Shown here in pieces: positions 6,107 to 10,824 of a DNA stretch of 10,824 nucleotides (position 1 is its first letter; every line of letters begins with the position of its first letter). The notes below the pieces were generated by a model. The model saw only the letters and a list, made by a program, of their open reading frames with translations. It searched no databases and was not told the origin of the DNA. The DNA comes from an uncultured Eubacteriales bacterium. GTDB taxonomy: Bacteria; Bacillota; Clostridia; Lachnospirales; Lachnospiraceae. The stretch lies in NCBI GenBank assembly GCA_949297565.1, contig CASFUI010000301.1:1-10824 (forward strand), written 5' to 3'. The position numbers and the translations under genes were made by a program.

Positions 6107-8884
6107 CTACTGTTTTTTTAAACGCGCAAAACCTGCTAGCATTTTTTTGACGCCGAATTCCTCAAACTCCACCGTTACCATATAATCCTTTGTAGCGTTT
6201 TCAACGGCAATCACCTTTCCCGTGCCGAATTTGACATGTGAGACTGTATCGCCAACGCCGTAACCTAAAGCTTCTGATGCACCAGAAATACCTGCGCCGC
6301 CTGACGTGCCTGAAACGCCGTAAGAGCTATCATCCATAGTCCGCGATGTCTGAGTTTTCTTTTTCAGATCAAATATATCCATAGGAAATTCTTTACCAAA
6401 ACCGGCTTTTTTATTCGGAGAAGCCATAGAAACATTTTTAGCTATTGATTTCTGCGGTTCTGTCGGAGCTTTATGCGCGCTTCCATAGTCTGTAACTTTG
6501 CTTCTTCCCGCATAACCTGTTGCACCTGAATAACCTGAGGCTCCGGAATAACCGGCTGCTCCCGAATAGCCCGCCGCTCCGCCGCGTCCTGATATTCCTC
6601 CGGCTCCATAGCCAACGCCGCCGGCTCCGCCTCCGTACATTCCGTATGTGCTGCCCGAGCCGCTGTTTTTTCCCTGTATTCGCACTCTGCTTGTGTTATA
6701 GCTTGAATATGCGCTCGGGTTGCCGCTTCCGTAACGGCTGAGAGCCTCCTTTGCGCTTGCCCTGAAATTAAAACGGCTCTGTTCTCCGGGCTCGGTTTCG
6801 CCTCCGAATGCAATTTTTGATTTATTGTAGCCGATTGCCTGATTTACCACATTCAGAAGCTCCTGAGGAATCTCCTTTACAAAACGCGAAACCTTGTTCA
6901 TCTGCGTCTCGCCGTGTACCATGCGCTGTTTCGCGCTGCTGATGTTTAACTCCTTCTGTGCTCTCGTTATGCCGACATAGCACAGACGCCTCTCCTCCTC
7001 GACGTCTGTCGGGTCGTCAGAAACAATCGTCATATAACTCGGGAACAGTCCGTCCTCAAGCCCCGTCATGTAGACCACCGGAAATTCCAGTCCCTTTGCG
7101 CTGTGAAGCGTCATAAGCATAACCTGATTGCCCGACTGGTCAAGATTGTCAATGTCGGCGATAAGCGCTACCTCAGAGAGAAAACCGTTTAATGTCGGCT
7201 TAAACTCAAACTCCCCGTCAGCGGACACACCTGAACTATCCCGCACAGTTCCAAAATCCTCTCCGCCCGTTTGGCTCGTCTGCACGCCTCCAAGTTCCAC
7301 CGAATCGTCAAAATCATTTTCAGCGCCGCCTTCCTCGTAGCTGACAATCTTATTTATAAACTCGTCGATATTTTCCTGGCGTACCTCAACCTCTTCCTTT
7401 GTCTCGCTCTCAGAAAGATACTCGATATACTTAGTGTCACGGATAATAGTCTCTGTAAGCTCCCTGATAGACATAAACTCCATTTTAGCCCGAAATCCGA
7501 GAATAAGAGTAACAAAGCTCTCAATTTTGCCGAGAGAGCGCCCTATGTCGGGAATTTCAGCGGCGTTGCAGAGCGCGTCCCAGAAGGTACAGCCGTTTAT
7601 GTCCGCAAATGACTGTATACGCTCAAGCGTTGTAGCGCCGATACCTCGCTTCGGGACATTTATTATACGTCTGACTGCCTGAGCGTCCATACCGTTGTCC
7701 ACAGTTTTGAGATACGCGAGTATATCCTTAATCTCACGGCGCTGGTAGAAATTCACGCCGCCGTAAATCCTGTACGGCACATTTCTCACAATAAGCCGCT
7801 CCTCCAAAAGACGCGACTGGGCGTTTGTCCTGTACAAGACAGCAATCTCGTTGTAATTCCAGCCGTCCCTGACCTTCTCGCAAATGCTGTTTACAACTCC
7901 CTCAGCCTCACGGTAAGCGTCCTCATACAGACAAAAATTAATTTTTTCACCCTCATTATTTGCAGTCCAAAGCGTTTTATCCTTTCTGCCTATATTGTTT
8001 TTTATAACGCCGTTTGCCGCGTCGAGAATAGTCTTTGTAGAACGGTAGTTCTGCTCAAGCTTTATAACCTTTGCATCCTTAAAAGTATTTTCAAAGCTCA
8101 AAATATTTCCTATATTTGCGCCTCGAAACTTATATATAGACTGGTCGTCGTCACCCACGACACAAAGATTGCCGTGCTTTGCGGCAAGCAGGCTTATAAA
8201 TTTAAACTGCACAGTGTTGGTGTCCTGGTACTCGTCAACCATAATATATTTAAAACGCTCCTGATAAGCGTGAAGAATTTCCTCGTCCTGCGAAAAGAGT
8301 TCAACCGTCTTAAAAATCAAATCATCAAAATCAAGAGCATTGTTCAGCTTGAGATTTTTCTGATACTCCCTGTACACCCCGGCAATCCTGCGCGCATTGT
8401 AATCTCCGCCCGCATTCATCTCCATTTCATCAGGAGTGACAAGCTCATCCTTAGCCCTTGAGATAGCGCTCATTATTGTGCGCTCTTTCAGCATCTTAGT
8501 ATCAATATTCAGCTTTTTACAGGCGTCCTTTATCACACTTTTCTGGTCGTCGGTATCGTAAATAGTAAAATTTGTACTATATCCGAGACGGTCTATGTAT
8601 CTTCTCAGAATGCGGACGCATGTCGAGTGAAAGGTACTCACCCACACCTGGCTTCCAAGCGGCGTAATCTTTTCCACTCGCTCTTTCATCTCGGCAGCCG
8701 CCTTGTTGGTAAATGTAATAGCCAGTATGTTGTACGGCTGCACTCCGCGCTCCTCAATCAAATACGCAATTCTGTGCGTGAGCACACGGGTCTTTCCGCT
8801 GCCCGCACCGGCTATAATCAAAAGCGGGCCCTCTGTCTTTTTGACCGCTCTCTTCTGCATATCATTTAAACCGTCTAAATTCAT
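6107..8884 (-). CDS. pcrA: UvrD/PcrA-type ATP-dependent DNA helicase
   Basis: A 925-residue superfamily 1A helicase, translocating 3'-5' on ssDNA in repair and replication-conflict resolution. Motifs in order: LNDMQKRAV Q-motif (about 6-14), Walker A AGAGSGKT (25-32), TFTNKAAAEM (57-66), DEYQDTN (217-223), GDDDQSIYKFRGA (244-256), QNYRST (278-283), YGGVNFYQRREIKD (374-387), TLHSAKGLEF (592-601) and EEERRLCYVGITRA (629-642). The last 50 residues form the Tudor-like domain (VGDTVSHVKFGTGKVIAVE) that binds RNA polymerase in PcrA. The ATG at 8884 has GGAGAAGG just upstream. It is well above the usual length of about 730-760 residues, because of a roughly 50-residue acidic/Gly insert (about 517-566) and a long Gly/Ser/Tyr-rich linker (about 720-870) before the Tudor domain. 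All catalytic motifs look intact. Confidence 0.96.
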   Translation of the reverse strand: MNLDGLNDMQKRAVKKTEGPLLIIAGAGSGKTRVLTHRIAYLIEERGVQPYNILAITFTNKAAAEMKERVEKITPLGSQVWVSTFHSTCVRILRRYIDRLGYSTNFTIYDTDDQKSVIKDACKKLNIDTKMLKERTIMSAISRAKDELVTPDEMEMNAGGDYNARRIAGVYREYQKNLKLNNALDFDDLIFKTVELFSQDEEILHAYQERFKYIMVDEYQDTNTVQFKFISLLAAKHGNLCVVGDDDQSIYKFRGANIGNILSFENTFKDAKVIKLEQNYRSTKTILDAANGVIKNNIGRKDKTLWTANNEGEKINFCLYEDAYREAEGVVNSICEKVRDGWNYNEIAVLYRTNAQSRLLEERLIVRNVPYRIYGGVNFYQRREIKDILAYLKTVDNGMDAQAVRRIINVPKRGIGATTLERIQSFADINGCTFWDALCNAAEIPDIGRSLGKIESFVTLILGFRAKMEFMSIRELTETIIRDTKYIEYLSESETKEEVEVRQENIDEFINKIVSYEEGGAENDFDDSVELGGVQTSQTGGEDFGTVRDSSGVSADGEFEFKPTLNGFLSEVALIADIDNLDQSGNQVMLMTLHSAKGLEFPVVYMTGLEDGLFPSYMTIVSDDPTDVEEERRLCYVGITRAQKELNISSAKQRMVHGETQMNKVSRFVKEIPQELLNVVNQAIGYNKSKIAFGGETEPGEQSRFNFRASAKEALSRYGSGNPSAYSSYNTSRVRIQGKNSGSGSTYGMYGGGAGGVGYGAGGISGRGGAAGYSGAAGYSGASGYSGATGYAGRSKVTDYGSAHKAPTEPQKSIAKNVSMASPNKKAGFGKEFPMDIFDLKKKTQTSRTMDDSSYGVSGTSGGAGISGASEALGYGVGDTVSHVKFGTGKVIAVENATKDYMVTVEFEEFGVKKMLAGFARLKKQ
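6509..6580 (-). repeat. 18-bp coding repeats (GAxGYS)4 in the PcrA linker
   Basis: Residues 769-792 of PcrA are four consecutive hexapeptides: GAAGYS, GAAGYS, GASGYS, GATGYA. The DNA is therefore a 72-bp array of four 18-bp units with third-base drift. It is flanked by more Gly-rich sequence (GMYGGGAGGVGYGAGG). It looks like recent expansion in a disordered linker, and copy number may differ between strains. Confidence 0.85.
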
Positions 8885-8907
8885 TTTCCTTCTCCGTTTT
8901 CATTCAG

Positions 8908-8958
8908 CAAAATAACTGCCACGTCGCCTCGGTTTTCCGAATTCGCGCAGCGTGGCAG
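8908..8958 (-). terminator. Branched hairpin terminator between SPFH gene and pcrA
   Basis: CTGCCACG (8916-8923) pairs exactly with CGTGGCAG (8951-8958). Nested inside is TCGG (8929-8932) paired with CCGA (8937-8940) around a four-base loop. On the minus strand the stem is followed by TTATTTTG. It lies 40 bases after the SPFH stop and ends about 30 bases before the pcrA start, so it can end the PspA-SPFH transcript or attenuate read-through into pcrA. On the + strand it is also followed, a few bases later, by a run of seven T (8965-8971). Confidence 0.7.
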
Positions 8959-8997
8959 CCAAATATTTTTTTATATAAATCAATTATTTTTAACCGG

Positions 8998-9993
8998 CTA
9001 GTTAATAAGCTTCTTTCCGCAGTTAGAGCAGAACTTCGCCCCGTTAGTCGGTGTTCCGCACTCCGGGCAGAACTTAGGAGCTCCCGAAGATGATGCTCCG
9101 CTTCCCGCGCCGCCAGATGCGGCTCCGGCTGTTCCCGAAAATCCGGCTCCGTTAGCTGAATTCATATTATTCATCATCTGCTGTCCGACAGCCATACCCA
9201 TTTGAATATTCATCATATCTCCGGCAATATTAGAGCGGCCGCCCTTTGCAAGCGAATCAGCCATTGCCATCTGAGTATATCTGTTCATATCTCCGACCAT
9301 TGACTGAGAAGCCGCCTTCGTCTGCATCTTCTGAACTTCCTCCGGATATGAGAAGCTTGAAATCGTAAAATCAGTTATCGTAATGCCGATTTTACAAATC
9401 TGCATATCCAAATCATCCTTAATTCCCGACGCAATATCGAACGCGTTTGCCTGAAGATTAAACATATCCTTGCCTTCTCTGGTAATCCACTTCATAAGAA
9501 GCTGGTCAAGAACAGCTACGACACGCTCTCTGACATCCTCCACACAGTACATCTGCCTGACGCCTGCAACCTTATCTATAAGCGCAACATAGTCATCAAC
9601 CTTAAAATTAAATGTACCGAATGCTCTTACAGGCATTCCGCCCGGCAAAGTCTGTGTAGGTATGGCGATAGGGTTCTTGGTGCCCCACTTCACAGTGAAT
9701 TCCTTAGTGTTCACGAAAAGCACCTCAGCCCTTATTCCGCTGTTAAAACCAAACTTAAAACCCTTCAATGTAGAGAGGAACGGAATTATATCCGACTCAA
9801 TGTCAAAGCTTCCCTCCTCTTTAAATATACCTTCTATTACGCCGTTATACATAAAAATGGCGTCCTGTCCGGGTCTTATAATTAACCGGCTTCCCTTTTT
9901 AATCTCACGGTTGGTCCATTTCCAGAAAATCACATCATCTCTGTACTCTTCCCACTCAACGACATTGGAAAACTGTTTGCTGAATAATCCCAT
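8998..9993 (-). CDS. SPFH-domain protein with C-terminal zinc ribbon (YdjI/COG4260 type)
   Basis: A 331-residue member of the stomatin/prohibitin superfamily. Residues about 20-220 are the SPFH domain, with WKWTNREIKKGSRLIIRPGQ near the start, VRAFGTFNFKVDD in the middle and ITITDFTISSFSYPEEV at its end. A helical Met/Gln-rich region (about 221-280) and a Gly/Ser/Ala-rich linker (about 282-306) lead to a zinc ribbon with CPEC and CSNC pairs (C309, C312, C322, C325). There is no N-terminal membrane span, so it probably sits at the membrane peripherally or through partners. The ATG at 9993 has AAGGAG (complement of 10003-10008) nine bases upstream. It follows pspA by 30 bases in an operon. In B. 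subtilis the YdjI homologue works with the PspA paralogue YdjF and with YdjG/YdjH, which are not seen here. Confidence 0.9.
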   Translation of the reverse strand: MGLFSKQFSNVVEWEEYRDDVIFWKWTNREIKKGSRLIIRPGQDAIFMYNGVIEGIFKEEGSFDIESDIIPFLSTLKGFKFGFNSGIRAEVLFVNTKEFTVKWGTKNPIAIPTQTLPGGMPVRAFGTFNFKVDDYVALIDKVAGVRQMYCVEDVRERVVAVLDQLLMKWITREGKDMFNLQANAFDIASGIKDDLDMQICKIGITITDFTISSFSYPEEVQKMQTKAASQSMVGDMNRYTQMAMADSLAKGGRSNIAGDMMNIQMGMAVGQQMMNNMNSANGAGFSGTAGAASGGAGSGASSSGAPKFCPECGTPTNGAKFCSNCGKKLIN

Positions 9994-10023
9994 TATATTA
10001 AACTCCTTATATTCAAATACAGA

Positions 10024-10707
10024 TTATAAGCCCATCTTAGCCTTTAATGCTGCCAGCTCGTCATCTACTGCTGTATTCTGAGGACCTTCATCGTACTTTG
10101 CCGCAAGACTGTCTATATCTGCGTCCTCTGCTGATGCGTTGAGTTCTGCCATTGCATTTGCCTCATCAAGCATCTTATTGGCCTTAGCTTCCATTCTTGA
10201 AAATGCTTCCATGCTGTTGCCGGCGCCCTTAACGCTTGTTCCGACCTTGTTAATTCTCTCCTGTGCCTTGGCAGCCTTAACTGTCGCCTTGATTGCGGCT
10301 CTCCTTGCCTCAAGACTGTCAATATCCTTTACCAGCTTATCATGCATCTGGCGCATCTTTGATGCGTTTGCCGCAGCAACGTCATATGTCTGCTGAAGCG
10401 ATGCCTGAGTTGTTACAAGCTGCTGCTTTTTCTCCAAAAAGCTTCTCGCGTCAGCCTCATTGCCTGCCTTGAGTGCCTTCTCCGCGTAGGCCTGCATCTT
10501 ATTTATCTGCTCCGTACACTCGCTGAGTTCTCTCTTTGCCCTTGTCTCCTCAGCCATAACAGAAGCAGTCTCTGCCTTAACCTTGCCCAAATCACTCTCA
10601 AGATTGCGCATATACTGGTCAATCATCTTCTCAGGGTCCTCGCACTTGTCAAGCAGCGCATTGATATTAGACGCCATAATGTCCTTAAATCTTGTTAAAA
10701 TTCCCAT
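10024..10707 (-). CDS. pspA: PspA/IM30 family membrane-stress protein
   Basis: A 227-residue, almost wholly helical protein. The N-terminus MGILTRFKDIMASNINALLD is the amphipathic membrane-binding helix followed by the conserved EDPEKMIDQYMRNLE. Long coiled coils span about 25-190, and the C-terminal segment ends DDELAALKAKMG, as in Firmicutes PspA/LiaH/YdjF proteins. Members polymerise into ESCRT-III-like rods and protect the cytoplasmic membrane. The ATG at 10707 is preceded by a perfect AGGAGG (complement of 10716-10721). It is the first gene of an operon with the SPFH/zinc-ribbon protein. The length matches the family (about 220-230). Which of the several PspA paralogues of Firmicutes it corresponds to is inferred from the SPFH partner (YdjF-like). 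Confidence 0.93.
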   Translation of the reverse strand: MGILTRFKDIMASNINALLDKCEDPEKMIDQYMRNLESDLGKVKAETASVMAEETRAKRELSECTEQINKMQAYAEKALKAGNEADARSFLEKKQQLVTTQASLQQTYDVAAANASKMRQMHDKLVKDIDSLEARRAAIKATVKAAKAQERINKVGTSVKGAGNSMEAFSRMEAKANKMLDEANAMAELNASAEDADIDSLAAKYDEGPQNTAVDDELAALKAKMGL

Positions 10708-10766
10708 AAACCGGTCCTCCTCGATTCAACCTCTCATTCCAGAAATCCTTTTAAAACGAAATAACT

Positions 10767-10796
10767 CTTATATCCCGGAATCAGTCATATTGTTAA
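10767..10796 (-). promoter_or_regulatory. Candidate sigma-A promoter for the pspA-SPFH operon
   Basis: On the minus strand, TTAACA (complement of 10791-10796) and TATAAG (complement of 10767-10772), each one mismatch from consensus, are separated by 18 bp. The start site would be near 10760, giving a leader of about 53 bases before the pspA ATG. I looked for a sigma-W type pair (TGAAAC and CGT), which drives ydjF in Bacillus, and did not find one. Confidence 0.5.
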
Positions 10797-10810
10797 AAAT
10801 CGTGCCGCCT

Positions 10811-10824
10811 GCTGTACACACAGC
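10811..10824. other. Short perfect hairpin at the window edge
   Basis: GCTGT (10811-10815) pairs with ACAGC (10820-10824) around ACAC. It lies upstream of the pspA promoter candidate. It could be part of a terminator for a gene beyond the window or a regulator site; the edge prevents a decision. Confidence 0.3.

Noticed and set aside
6509..6580. Tandem array considered as a CRISPR-like or intergenic repeat
   Set aside because: The units are contiguous, in frame and encode GAxGYS hexapeptides; there are no spacers.
6442..6813. A 123-codon frame on the minus strand inside pcrA, rich in Ala/Glu/Gln
   Set aside because: It is an out-of-frame reading of the Gly/Tyr/Ser repeat region of pcrA, open only because the repeats lack stops.
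9662..10081. A 139-codon + strand frame across the pspA/SPFH junction
   Set aside because: It is antisense to two well-supported genes and crosses their ribosome binding site region; no domain features.

Overview
The window looks like chromosomal DNA of a low-to-mid GC Gram-positive anaerobe, most likely a Clostridia member close to Lachnospiraceae. The grounds are strong AGGAGG-type ribosome binding sites, AT-rich intergenic gaps, a Firmicutes-type PcrA helicase, a TRAM/Fe-S RlmD-type rRNA methyltransferase, and a PspA + SPFH/zinc-ribbon pair like that of Bacillus and Clostridia. The genus cannot be fixed from the sequence alone. I see no rRNA, tRNA, CRISPR array, transposase or integrase.

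Left part (1-3832), transport and regulation. The 3' end of a LysR-type regulator (+) meets a leftward operon at a shared hairpin terminator. That operon encodes an ABC ATPase, a six-helix permease and a DUF4097-like lipoprotein, with a 4-base ATPase/permease overlap and 15 bases between permease and lipoprotein. It is divergent from a MerR-family regulator with a GyrI-like ligand-binding domain. The intergenic gap holds a leftward promoter with a 19-bp spacer filled by a perfect 7-1-7 palindrome, the classic layout for MerR-type promoter untwisting. The four genes therefore read as one self-contained, ligand-inducible efflux or envelope-stress cassette.

Middle and right part (3838-10824), all on the minus strand and housekeeping in character. 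Read in the direction of transcription, the order is: a PspA/IM30 membrane-stress protein; an SPFH protein with a C-terminal zinc ribbon (YdjI/COG4260 type); a branched hairpin; the PcrA/UvrD helicase with an unusually long Gly/Tyr/Ser-rich linker; a small single-pass membrane protein with a tandem acidic tail; and an RlmD-type 23S rRNA uracil-5 methyltransferase with an acidic insert in its TRAM domain and a roughly 95-residue C-terminal extension. The PspA-SPFH pair is clearly an operon with a good promoter candidate. The others are co-directional but separated by 97-165 bases and may be transcribed separately.

No wholly new system is evident. The points most worth following are the MerR operator/promoter and its cassette, the C-terminal module fused to the rRNA methyltransferase, the stripped-down PspA-SPFH operon, the acidic-tailed small membrane protein and the repetitive PcrA linker. 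No gap without a gene exceeds about 165 bases.
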